A DNA stretch of 64,000 nucleotides from Symbiotaphrina buchneri (taxonomy: Eukaryota; Ascomycota; Symbiotaphrinales; Symbiotaphrinaceae): assembly GCA_001599915.1 (NCBI GenBank), contig BCIG01000022.1:434001-498000 (forward strand), in the 5' to 3' direction. Below the pieces are notes generated by a model. The model saw only the letters and a program-made list of their open reading frames with translations. It ran no database searches and was not told the origin of the DNA. The translations under genes were made by a program, and so were the position numbers. How positions within the stretch are numbered: position 1 is the stretch's first letter; every line of letters begins with the position of its first letter. This document shows, piece by piece, positions 54,797 through 64,000 of the stretch.

Positions 54797-57265
54797 TCAC
54801 CGCGCTCCCTCCGTCACCGCCTCCTCAACAACCAATTCCACCTGCTTAACAGGATGCAACAACACCGGCGGGAGACACATCCTCCCCTCCCCCTCCTCGC
54901 CTCCCTCCTCCTCCTCTCCTCCTCCCCCATCAACCCTCTCGCCCAACCACCTCCTCCAAAGATTCCCCGCGAAACCGCTATTATAAAACCAGCTGGTCCC
55001 GCGGAAATTATGCTCGCGCTCACCAAAGACGCTGGTACGCGCACCCCCGGAGGCGCCGTTCCGGCCCGCATTGAAAACTGCAGAGGCATAGGCGGGCGGC
55101 CAGGCGCGGTCGATGTACACCGGGTGCGGCGCGTAGACGGCTTTGAGGCCGTGGTGCAGCGCGATGGAGGGCGCGTACATCTCGCTGAACATGCTGTGTT
55201 TGTGCAGCGCGGTTTCGAGGTGCATGGTGGCTAGCAGACGGCGGGAGAGACGCGAGGTCGTGATGATGGATGCGCGCCGCGGGGGGAGGGTCTTTTCTGG
55301 ATGGGGAGGGGAACGGCCGCGTGGTGTGAGGGAGGGGGCGGTGAGGTTGTACCCCGTGACGTCGTCCGCGAGCAGCCATGTTGTCCCCGCCGGGTCGAAG
55401 AGCGGGTTCAGCGTGATCAGGTCCGCGGGCTCGCCGACGCCCCACGCGTAGCGGTCGCCGTCGTAGGACGTCGGCGAGGTGGGCGCAGCGCTGAGGTCGA
55501 TGTCCTCGTTGGGCGGTGGCAGGGGGCCCCAGACGGGGGTATCGGCTTTGGGTTGGGCGGCGCCAGTAGTGCCGTGGTCGAGCGGGGCCCAGATATTGGC
55601 GGGAGTGTCGGTGCCCATCTCGGTGTGCACGCGGACCATCTGCGCGAAGTCGTCCCAGGAGCCGTGGACAGAGGGGATGTAGAAGCGCGAGGAGCGCTCC
55701 CAGAGTCCTTTTCGGGGTTGGGCGTCGGCGAAGGCTGCGAGGGCGCTGAAGAGCGCGTAGAAGTTGCCTGTGTATCGCACGTCCATCTCCCAGTGCCAGA
55801 AGAAGTCGTATTCCGGGTGCTCGTGCGCGAACCATTGCATCGGCATGAAGGTGCTGCGGTACACCCCGTGTACGGGTAACCCGCGGTACCAGGTCTCTTG
55901 TAGCCCGCCGTAGATGAAGCCCATCTGCCCTTCGGTCCAGAGTGTGCCCATGCCTTGGAACTCGGCGGGGAGCGAGGCGTTGAGGACTGCGGCGTAGGTG
56001 TCGTCGTCCGCCCAGATGGGGATGTCGTTGTTCTTGACGTGGATTAGGAAATGCACCGTGTACTCGCCGCCAGAAGCTAGGGATAGCTCGCTGATGAGCG
56101 CACGCAGATGGAGGATCGTTTCGGGCGTGTACTCGAAATCAGACCATGTGCGGAGCACAACCGCTGTCCGCGGTAGAAGCTTCTTCCCGGTAGGGCTGGT
56201 CTGGCTGGTGTGGGCTTGCTCTTCTGCAGCTTTAGCAGATGATGGCGCCGGCTTGAAGCGATGCTGATTCGAGTGGAGACACCGCTGTTGTACCTCGCCC
56301 CATCGTACATTTCTGAAATCCACTTCTGGTTCCTCTTTCCAGACATCATCTGCGTCCTCCCTTTCGCCATTTATTCCAGCACCGGTGCCTCCTCTTCGCT
56401 GGCTGTATCCATACCCATACGGCCCTAACCTGCCATACCGATCAAAACAGACGTCATCTCTTAGACCCAGCAAACCATGAGACCCCATGATAGGTTCCGG
56501 GAACCCCTTCGGCACGCCAGGGTAGGCCTGCAGCTTTGGTATCCTGACCATTCCCGCCGCATCCAGAAAGCACTCGCTGACGGGTTCATACTCTGCCAGA
56601 TACGCCGCCGAGCTATAGTCCGGATAAGGATCAAAAGCACTGCTGGCGGGGAACGTCCTATTCCTCTTCTCCCACTCCTCTCCATTTCCATCCCTCTCTG
56701 CAAGCGTCCTCGGTGCCGCCGCACTAGGCTCCTCCTCCCCCGAAGGAGGATACTCGGGCACATTCTCGCTCTTGGGCACCAGCGTCCGTATGCCACCATA
56801 ATACCTCTTCAAGAACGGAAACGCCTCCCAAGCCGCCGGCGGCGTAGGGCCATGGATACCTTCTAGCTCGACGCGCCGCGCCGACGCCCGGCTCAAGTGC
56901 ACGAGGGTGAGAATGAACGCCGCGACGGCGAAGATGAGCGCTAAACATAGATAACGGATTGTCAGGTGCGGGAAGCGACATAGGATGTGCGGCCGCTGCT
57001 GCGGGCTGTGTGAGCTGCGGCTGCGGAATATGGGACGGTGCGAGAAACGTCGTGAGGAAGAGGGTGGAGATGGACTCGGGGTTGAGCTGCTCGTGTAGTC
57101 TGAGGAGGAGCTGGACTCGAGGGACGACCGAGATTGGCTGTGGCTGCTGCGCTTCTCGTGCATGGGAGGCGTGTGGTCGAGTGAGGAATGTCCTGAATGT
57201 GAAGGGAGAGAGGAGTAGGATGTTCGCCGCGGTCGGAGTGGGTTAAAAGAGGAGATATTGACCAT
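54797..57265 (-). CDS. DUF3405 family type II membrane protein
   Basis: A single exon of 822 aa from MVNISSFNPLRPRR; the frame is open 42 codons upstream but the hydrophobic Arg-rich stretch there reads like leader. Residues 1-100 are Ser-rich cytosolic sequence. A membrane helix lies at about 103-124 (IRYLCLALIFAVAAFILTLV), so the bulk is lumenal. DUF3405 segments: AVVLRTWSDFEYTPETILHL, VHFLIHVKNNDIPIW, LPVHGVYRSTFMPMQWFAHE, and PEYDFFWHWEMDVRYTGNFY, a DxD-like acidic motif in a glycosyltransferase-like region, then SSRFYIPSVHGSWDDF. Probably Golgi, with an unproven glycan role. GC content is high in the 3' half, which explains long shadow frames. Confidence 0.9.
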   Translation of the reverse strand: MVNISSFNPLRPRRTSYSSLPSHSGHSSLDHTPPMHEKRSSHSQSRSSLESSSSSDYTSSSTPSPSPPSSSRRFSHRPIFRSRSSHSPQQRPHILCRFPHLTIRYLCLALIFAVAAFILTLVHLSRASARRVELEGIHGPTPPAAWEAFPFLKRYYGGIRTLVPKSENVPEYPPSGEEEPSAAAPRTLAERDGNGEEWEKRNRTFPASSAFDPYPDYSSAAYLAEYEPVSECFLDAAGMVRIPKLQAYPGVPKGFPEPIMGSHGLLGLRDDVCFDRYGRLGPYGYGYSQRRGGTGAGINGEREDADDVWKEEPEVDFRNVRWGEVQQRCLHSNQHRFKPAPSSAKAAEEQAHTSQTSPTGKKLLPRTAVVLRTWSDFEYTPETILHLRALISELSLASGGEYTVHFLIHVKNNDIPIWADDDTYAAVLNASLPAEFQGMGTLWTEGQMGFIYGGLQETWYRGLPVHGVYRSTFMPMQWFAHEHPEYDFFWHWEMDVRYTGNFYALFSALAAFADAQPRKGLWERSSRFYIPSVHGSWDDFAQMVRVHTEMGTDTPANIWAPLDHGTTGAAQPKADTPVWGPLPPPNEDIDLSAAPTSPTSYDGDRYAWGVGEPADLITLNPLFDPAGTTWLLADDVTGYNLTAPSLTPRGRSPPHPEKTLPPRRASIITTSRLSRRLLATMHLETALHKHSMFSEMYAPSIALHHGLKAVYAPHPVYIDRAWPPAYASAVFNAGRNGASGGARTSVFGEREHNFRGTSWFYNSGFAGNLWRRWLGERVDGGGGEEEEGGEEGEGRMCLPPVLLHPVKQVELVVEEAVTEGAR

Positions 57266-58430
57266 TTTGGCGGCGACGGCGAGGAGGACTGTGACTGGTA
57301 GAAGCACGCGACCGCGCGCGCAGCGATATCGAATCCAAAAACCGCACTTCGTGAGAATATTATGTTCGAGCAAAAGAGCGAAGGAAGACACCTAGATTGG
57401 CTTGCTACCCTGCCAAAAAACGAAAACTGTCAGCTGCTGTCTCATTCCCCTCGCTGCGGGAATCCAGGGTCATTAAGCTTCCTAGTGTCGCATGGCCCGA
57501 ATTCCTCGCCAGGGGCTCGGAGAAAATACGGCGGGTTGCTAAACCCCTTCCGGCCTGACGTACCTCGATGCCAGTAACAATCCAAGAAGAATGCGAGCAC
57601 AATCAAGCATCAACGGTCATTCCAGCGTGCTCATCATCGTCGCAATCATGCATCCGATAGCCAACGTCCAAAAACTCGTCAATTGACAGGAGGTGTGGTT
57701 GTGGAGAAATGGGGAATTGGCTGTGTTCCCGTTGAGCGGGTAAAGGGCCAAGAGGGCCTCGAACGACAAGGGGGCGGCAATTGTTTATTTTTCTCTTCCC
57801 GCACGGCAGAGGGCGCTATACCGCGTTTGGGATGGTGGTTTGGCTCGTCGCTGTGTGACAACCGCCGCGGAGAACCGTAGCTGCCCGCTTATTGGCCAGT
57901 GCGCTCCGCACAGTTGATAGCCAAAAGCCACAAAGGCTCTTGTGTAAGGGTACAACCACTCCGTCATCGACGATCATCAACCTCAGGAGGACTCCTGATA
58001 TTATGCCGATTAATTACGTACGTCCTTCATCCCGCGTATCTAATTACCGAGATGATGCACGTATTACGACGAAACAACCTCAGTAAATGACGAGATGAGA
58101 TACGGTCCCACAGCGGCATTGACCGCTCCCTGCTGCATCACTGCATCACAGGCTGAGAGACAAGGTTACGGTGTATGTGTATGGACGAAGAATCGGCTGT
58201 ATCATTCTAGCAATGCAGAGACTAAAAAGGCAAGATCATCAAATCTCCTGCAACACCATCGCCTCTATGTATGCGAGTATGCGTGTATGCGGAACCAGAA
58301 ACAGCAAGAGATTGCTCATCAAATCCCGTTTTGCCTGCGCCGCGCCCGCTGGAAGAAGCCGTAAGATCTCTGTGTATGAAAAAAAGACATTTCTCATTCC
58401 CAGTCATGACAGTATCCTCGGTGAGTAGGT
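57266..58430. other. Intergenic, DUF3405 promoter and next 3' flank
   Basis: Frames up to 89 codons occur on both strands without coding character. No repeat or named element was seen. Confidence 0.4.
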
Positions 58431-59441
58431 TCAATGATCTCCAGCCCGCAGATGCTCTGTTGCCGTCTTGATCAGCGGAACGGGCCTGTGCTCCGTCGAG
58501 TTCTCCTCGTTATTCTTGGCTGGCGCGCCTGGTCTCTGGCTCCCGGGACCGTAGTTCTGGCTCTTCTTCGCTTTCTCGTCTTTCTCTGCTACCACCCTCT
58601 CCTCTTTCGGCCGTCCCATCTCATCGAGCGCGCTCTTGCCTCCAACCCACCACGCCGCCGCGTGCACAACTCTCATGACAACGTCGACCTCCTCCTCATT
58701 GCGGGGTGCATACACCATCAAGAACCCTTCCGGGACGAAGCGGCTCAGCCAGCCTCCTCTGGCAAGCGGATGTCTCTGGCCCCAGCCCTTCTCGATGACC
58801 ACCTTCGCATCCGCCGGGTGCAGCGTCACATGCATACTGCCATCGGACGGGTGCGCGTGGACGATCTCGCCGTTACACGTGCGCGTGCGGACGTAGTTCG
58901 GATCTGAGATGAACAGCCCCGCCGTGTGCTTCTCGAAACAGGATGTGCCTTCCTTCAACAGGGAGTTGTGTGATGCCATGCCCTTGATCTCTTTCGATAG
59001 CCGCTCGAAGATCTCCTTCGATGAGCGTTCAGTTATCTGACGCTGCGGCGCGATGCCCTTGACGAGCGGCCTCTCGCCCTGGCGCTCTGGGAAGGTGGAG
59101 CTGGTGAGGAAGCCTGTTTGGGGTTCGATATCCGCGTGGAGAGGAGGTGGTGTATAGGGGTTGTGGAGAGCGAACAGGCGGAGGAAGACGATCCGCACAT
59201 AACCCATGGGCGTTGCGGGCGTGCCGCCGGGCCCGAGGGAGATGAAGTCTTGATAGTCGCGGTAGATGAGGATCGAAAGAATGAGGAGCGTGGTTGAGGC
59301 GAGTGGGTATTTGTAGACATCGAGCAGCTTCGTCGAGCTGTCGAGCAGGTCGTTGGAGTAGGCTAGGAAGCCGTGCGAGCCGTCGAAGGACATTGTGGAG
59401 TTGATGGGAGGAGGTGCAGTGTAGATTTCCGGCATTGACAT
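58431..59441 (-). CDS. Luciferase-domain (DUF5519-like) membrane-anchored protein
   Basis: A single exon, about 336 aa from MSMPEIYTAPP; an ATG at 59393 (MSFDGSHGF) is an alternative. A membrane helix lies near residues 45-60 (PLASTTLLILSILIY). The conserved domain runs EIVHAHPSDGSMHVTLHPAD, AKVVIEKGWGQRHPLARGG, and VPEGFLMVYAPRNEEEVDVV, matching the fungal/bacterial luciferase-like domain family by its HPSDGS-H, GWG-RHPL and PEGFLMVYAPR motifs. The name reflects sequence grouping only; no light reaction is implied. The charged C-terminal tail is disordered. Confidence 0.85.
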   Translation of the reverse strand: MSMPEIYTAPPPINSTMSFDGSHGFLAYSNDLLDSSTKLLDVYKYPLASTTLLILSILIYRDYQDFISLGPGGTPATPMGYVRIVFLRLFALHNPYTPPPLHADIEPQTGFLTSSTFPERQGERPLVKGIAPQRQITERSSKEIFERLSKEIKGMASHNSLLKEGTSCFEKHTAGLFISDPNYVRTRTCNGEIVHAHPSDGSMHVTLHPADAKVVIEKGWGQRHPLARGGWLSRFVPEGFLMVYAPRNEEEVDVVMRVVHAAAWWVGGKSALDEMGRPKEERVVAEKDEKAKKSQNYGPGSQRPGAPAKNNEENSTEHRPVPLIKTATEHLRAGDH

Positions 59442-61237
59442 GGTGAGAATGTGACTGAGAGAGGGAGAGGGGTCGAGAGGTTTAAGAAGTGAATCAATGT
59501 CCCTGAACGCACGGGCAGTAAGCACTTGCTAGGAGGCTCAATCCGCCGTCAACAATACGAAGGAAGAGGTCGAGCTCGAGGTTCAAAGAGGTGAATGAGT
59601 GTGGCTGGGGCGCACGGGCAGTAAGCAATTGCTAGGCTCGATCCGCGGTCAGCAGCAGGACGCCGCTCTTATCCGCACAAAGATCCCGTGAGGCCGTAGG
59701 CGCAAACGAATAAGTGCCTGTGCTTCCTAAACGGCAGTGAGTAGCAGAAGAAGGGTGCACCGAGCCAACTCGTATCTTTCCGCGATGAGACTTTGGCTGG
59801 AGACTGGAGTGTTGGGGGCCACCCCTTGTACTTAAACAGACAGACCGGCTTTCCCGTCTTAGCGCAGCCTGCCAGGGCAAGATGGGAAATGCGGGAATGG
59901 GAAGATGGGAAAAATGCGAAAGAGGGTGCTAATCATTCCGTCGTCATGTGGGGGCTGTTTGGGGCCAGATGTCACAAAAAGGCAAGATCATATCCCATCT
60001 GTCACTGACCGGAAGGAAAAGACGGGCTTCGTACCCTTTGGTGCTTCTCAGCCGCGCGATCTCGATTGCTTTTCTTGCGTCGTGAAACTGATTGGTTGTG
60101 CGGAGGAGGCTCGTTGCTCCGCTTGGATTGGGAACGGGCAACGTCACTGCTTTCTGGCACTTTTTGTTGTGTCACGCTTCTCGCACTGGCCAGTTCTTAG
60201 GTACTGCATGCCGTACGAAGGCATGAACAGGCGAAGCCAGCTCGGAAACAGTCCGGCCTGCGTCTGCTTTGGCCTTTGGCAACTGCACATCCCATGTTCC
60301 ACGAGGATAATGATTGGATGGATGCGACTGCAGCGCACAGGGCGCAGGGGCTCGTCCGGCATGTGCGCTGACGGGCCACTGACGTCGGTGCTCTTGCTTC
60401 TCGCTAGCTGATGGACCGAAGAATGGGGGCGGTTTAGAACAGAAAGGGAATATGTCTTGCCGCTTTATGGGAAGAGGCGGTATGCCGTCATTTGCACAGA
60501 ACGGCAAGAGAACCAGGACTTCATCCTGTCGCGTTAAAGGGGAAGGATTGCAATGTTGTTCATGTTTACTTCTTTGGAGAGGATCCCGCTCCTTTTGTTT
60601 TTCGTCGTTCAGGGGATGGGAATAGATGATGGTTTGAAGACCATAGGCAGGCAGACGCAGCAAAGAACCGCACCAGTTATAACGGACTCGATTACAATGT
60701 TATGTACAGCAGCAGGTGTATCTGTACAGTCCAAGTGTAACAACACACTCCGAGAAAGCAAACATTCGCTGCATGCACAGACACAACCATCAATAGCCTG
60801 CCGTCTATCGTGCACACACCAGTCAGTTCAGTATGCCACCGAATGAACGAATGATGTTATCCTCTGCTAGGGTATCGTCGTTGAAGACTGCAGAGGGCTC
60901 CACCAACAATGCTCCGTCGGTTATGCCAATCCTCCTCAACTCCCTGAAAACATGCGATCCGCGCCATGCAAGCCTTGCTCGCTAAATGCAAATTATAACA
61001 CAACTCAGAATGCCGGTCTCTCCTTTTATATCTATCATGCCAACAAGTATTTCGGTCCCTCACGTATCGCATTGCCCGGACGGGATGTACGGCCATGGCT
61101 GGATGCCGGGTTGTTGAAACCTTCTTGTCCCATAGCGCATCGCAGTCTGACCAACAAGCCGTGGACGGGCGTCGGAAACCAGACCTCAAGGTGAGGCATC
61201 TAGATAAGAATACGATGCAGAAATCGCAATGACAGGT
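59442..61237. other. Long intergenic stretch
   Basis: Opposing open frames at 59905-60411 (plus) and 60172-60663 (minus) overlap and neither shows motifs, splice structure or a good start context. The right end is the 3' flank of the ethanolamine kinase gene. No gene is supported. Confidence 0.4.
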
Positions 61238-62854
61238 CTAGGCGTCCTGCGCCCATCTCCGTTCTCTTATCGGCATCTCTCTGCCTTCTCGTTCGCGAGT
61301 CCCGTCCTTTTCGTCTCGCCATGCCCAGTACTCGCCAAGGCGGATCTCGGCATAGGAAGCGTAATCGAAGTCTATTTGTGAGATTGTGGCTTGGATGAGA
61401 GCCCATACACCCCTGGAGTGCGATGCCGGTCAGCATCATAGACAGTTTGAAGGTGAACGGGGACCATCACAACTGTTCAAGTCAAAGCATATGGGAAGAG
61501 GGATGACTTACCAATAGAAGCCTGGGACACCGCGGAAAAAATCAACCTCTTCGAACAGACGATTGACCTCCGCATCCAGGTCTACGGATCTCTGTGACGG
61601 GGCGTGTGAGTAATAGCTCTGTATGTATTCCCGAAGGAAGGCTTTCCGCTGTGACCGTGTCGGAAGAGCGTTGAAATCGCAATCGAAACCACCCCATTCG
61701 GCGAAATGGTTGGCAATATCGAAGGCCGGAGGTGAAGGAGTGGCATATCTAGAGACGAATCAGCATTGACAGCTCGGAAGATAAGATTGCTGTGATTGCA
61801 TGAAGATGGCATACTCGTAATCAATGAAGTGTACAGTCTCCACATCTGCGTCCCTTTTCTCATTTTCCGCATGGGGCATGATGATAACATTGCCGCTCAA
61901 CAAGTCGCAATGAGCAAACACAATCTGAGAGAATTGGCCATCAGCTTCCGCACTCTGGATTGAAGGATGTTTCTTACCCCGTCCTTGCCCAAGCCTTGTG
62001 TATCTCGCAGTTCCTGAGCCAGCTTATCCAACTCCTTCTCTAATATTGCGTTTCTCTTCTTCTCTGCTTCTGTCCCTGCTGGGAGCGCACCGACCCATTT
62101 CTGCATTATGGTCCAAAGATTCGGCTTCGGCTTCCCAGGAGCGATATCCGGAACTTGATGTTTCATTGCACCATTTATGCAGCCCTTCAACGGTGTCCCA
62201 GTCGATACGGGGTCTATGTATGCGCTGTTCTCTATCGCGGAAGCAACCGGAAGACGAGCGTGCCATTCCGCCAATCTCCGGGCCACGCCGCGGTAGACGG
62301 GTGCAAGTCGAAGATCTTCTGGCGTGCAGACACGGCCGCGCATAAACTCGTAGATTAAACCGTTCTGGAAGCGTGCGAGCAGGCGAGGTGCTAGGTTGTA
62401 GCGAGCGAGAAGGGAGTGGGAGGTGGTCTCCTCTGGTAGGGTGTCATTGTCAGTGATGGGTCCCAATGCTGCTCCTCCCATTAAATAAACGTACTCTCCC
62501 GGTCTATCAGAATATCTGTCCCTTCGCCATATGCTCTTAGCAGTAGAGCTCCTTCGTCGATCTCTTCTTCCGAAGCGCCGGGGGTCCGCTTCACGGCCTT
62601 GAGGAGCTGATGCATCATCAGCAAAGATCGGAAACGTATTGAAGTGACGGCAATGGCCGCAGGATTGTCCTTACGGTGTTCGTGATGCCCTCGGTGAACC
62701 GAATGAATTCTACTTTCCCTGGTGTGCTACCCCACTCCGGATATAATGCTAGTACAAGCTTCAACGCGGAATTGGTGGAATCGGAATTCGAGTGACTGAG
62801 CGGTATATATCGCAGCTCATCGCTGGATTTGGTGCGTATGGCAGAAGGCGACAT
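61238..62854 (-). CDS. eki1: Ethanolamine/choline kinase
   Basis: Six exons (62854-62675, 62606-62495, 62432-61978, 61924-61815, 61748-61512, 61412-61238), 1269 nt, 422 aa. The kinase core is clear: FTEGITNT (phosphate loop region), LIDREKETTSHSLLARYNLA, GLIYEFMRGRV, the Brenner motif HCDLLSGNVI with catalytic Asp near 256, and VHFIDYEYATPSPPAFDIAN with the metal-binding Asp. WGVWALIQATISQIDFDY is the conserved C-terminal helix. The wording PPAFDIANHFAEW and GVWALIQA fits ethanolamine kinase slightly better than choline kinase. It starts the CDP-ethanolamine branch of phospholipid synthesis. All introns are GT-AG. Confidence 0.93.
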
Positions 62855-63792
62855 TGTGTGCGGAGTTGGTGCTTGTGGCTATGAATAATAATGAGCGGTG
62901 TTGAAGCGACACTTTGAGGAGTGTCCTCCGGTCAGGGGAAACGAGGCGGTCAACGGTCACAGAGTGGGGCTTCTCCACCGCTAGCATTGAAGGCGATTGA
63001 TGTTGCAAACAAGGATAGTTGGGATCAATGTTGAATTAGGTACAGACACCTCGTATAGAGATGGTTGAGCGGCGCTTTGTGAGGGAATGAGAGCAAATCA
63101 TGTTATTGCGCGTCTCTTCGTCCGGCTCTTTGAGTGGGAGATGGTGCGCGGTTGAGAGGCACATGGGATGGAGAGAGGCCACCAACAAGCGAGCCCGATG
63201 TCATGAGCGGACACGCTAGCTTCATTGGGACTTTCAGGCTTGACTGCCCTTGTCCAGCACTTGACAGGTGACATTGATAGAATACAATTTCTCAGGCATA
63301 TTTCGTACGAAGGAACATAGCGGATGGATACTTGCTTATTCTGCGATCTACAGTTCATGATTATCTTGATGTTGGTTTCTCTCATCCAAAAGGGGTCCGA
63401 TCACGGATCTCTCTCCCTTGGTCTATCGCAGACTCGCAGTTCGGCTAGCAAATCTAGCCTGTTTCTATCGGGTTCCGCCAATAATCAATCATTATGGAAA
63501 GTGTGCACGTGACTGTACAGTAAGTATTCACTGCGACTTTCCAACATTCAAAACACGAAGTAAATATGAGAATAAGCATTGCTGTAGGAGTTGGTGAATT
63601 TCAGGAGTAGCACTTTCGCTGTTCATTGTACATCCCTATTATCATCTATCTACTCCACCAATTCCCTTGAGCTACATCACGTGATAGAAGGTGTTCCCCT
63701 TATCGCGGCTACGCTTTGACGGACGGGATCTTATCTACGGCAAACTCTCCCTTTTGGATATCAGCCATATCAGCCCGGGGAAACGAAGCCAA
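62855..63792. other. Intergenic, eki1 promoter and 3' flank of next gene
   Basis: Short frames on both strands; none convincing. The promoter of the ethanolamine kinase gene must be at the left. A TCACGTGA palindrome (E-box-like) at 63677-63684 is a possible bHLH site. Confidence 0.4.
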
Positions 63793-63999
63793 TCATTGCT
63801 GGAGGAGACCCCCGATAAGCCTTATGATTTGTTTCTCCTCGGCTTGGCTCTTTCCATCTTGCATTCCGTCATATCTGCTGAATTGTGCTGCCCTCTCCGA
63901 TCTCTTGGCGCATCCTACATCCAGTTCCCAGGGACCTCCGACATGACGGTCATGCCAAACCGCCGCTGCAGAGGCGCCGCCAGCAGCAATGCCCCAGGA
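63793..63999 (-). CDS. 3' end of an unidentified gene, cut by window edge
   Basis: A minus-strand frame is open from the window edge for 68 codons to TGA at 63793-63795. It reads SWGIAAGGASAAAVWHDRHV, GGPWELDVGCAKRSE, then a charged helix ending EEKQIIRLIGGLLQQ. Codon use and composition look coding, but the piece is short, a plus-strand frame overlaps it, and no family is recognised. Confidence 0.4.
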   Translation of the reverse strand, partial: SWGIAAGGASAAAVWHDRHVGGPWELDVGCAKRSERAAQFSRYDGMQDGKSQAEEKQIIRLIGGLLQQ

Positions 64000-64000
64000 C

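Noticed and set aside
55020-55835. 271-codon minus-strand frame inside the DUF3405 gene
   Set aside because: Arg/Pro/His-rich shadow of a GC-rich coding region; no motifs, and the DUF3405 frame explains the sequence.
60172-60663. 163-codon minus-strand frame
   Set aside because: Overlaps an equally long plus-strand frame; no motif, signal peptide or splice evidence.

Overview
The window is nuclear DNA of a filamentous ascomycete (Pezizomycotina; class not certain, a eurotiomycete is plausible). The evidence is short GT-AG introns of about 45-110 nt with CTRAY-like branch sites, compact genes on both strands, and fungus-specific families: a DUF3405 type II membrane protein, a DUF3716 protein, a GH128/Asl1 cell-wall glucanase, a Pcp1-type rhomboid and a Tma17-like proteasome chaperone. 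I saw no tRNA, rRNA, CRISPR array or complete transposable element. Most multi-exon models were assembled by hand from splice signals, and in each intact model the exon lengths sum to whole codons.

Layout. 0-9 kb: a secreted Kex2-type protein running off the left edge (minus), an MDR oxidoreductase, Erv29/SURF4, and a membrane-anchored disordered protein. 10-20 kb: CHORD/CS co-chaperone, glutaredoxin-like protein, HpcH/HpaI aldolase, Lsm8, a conserved fungal protein, Tma17-like chaperone and mitochondrial rhomboid. 20-32 kb: a PhoD-like phosphatase with two apparent lesions, a hypothetical protein, an uncertain small gene, an Hsp90 relic abutting a DUF3716 gene, a GFA-family protein and an unknown two-exon gene. 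32-41.5 kb: GNAT acetyltransferase, an eight-exon CorA-like membrane protein, Arf1, p24/Emp24, a PSI-like single-pass protein and a seven-exon DUF3237 gene. 42-48 kb: GH128 glucanase, a 92-aa three-exon gene and a GPI-type Cu/Zn superoxide dismutase. 50-54 kb: the least ordinary part, with an amidoligase-like remnant carrying a 63-bp tandem repeat and a decaying three-copy local gene family tied together by direct repeats. 54.8-64 kb: DUF3405 protein, luciferase-domain protein, ethanolamine kinase and the 3' end of another gene.

Functional themes are modest. Erv29, Arf1 and Emp24 all serve ER-Golgi traffic, and Arf1 and Emp24 are neighbours. GH128 and the surface SOD are neighbouring cell-surface genes on one strand. 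No biosynthetic gene cluster is visible. The best candidate for something undescribed is the repeat-linked family at 51.2-54.2 kb. Other notable points are the Hsp90 relic, the damaged PhoD gene and two GC-AG introns.
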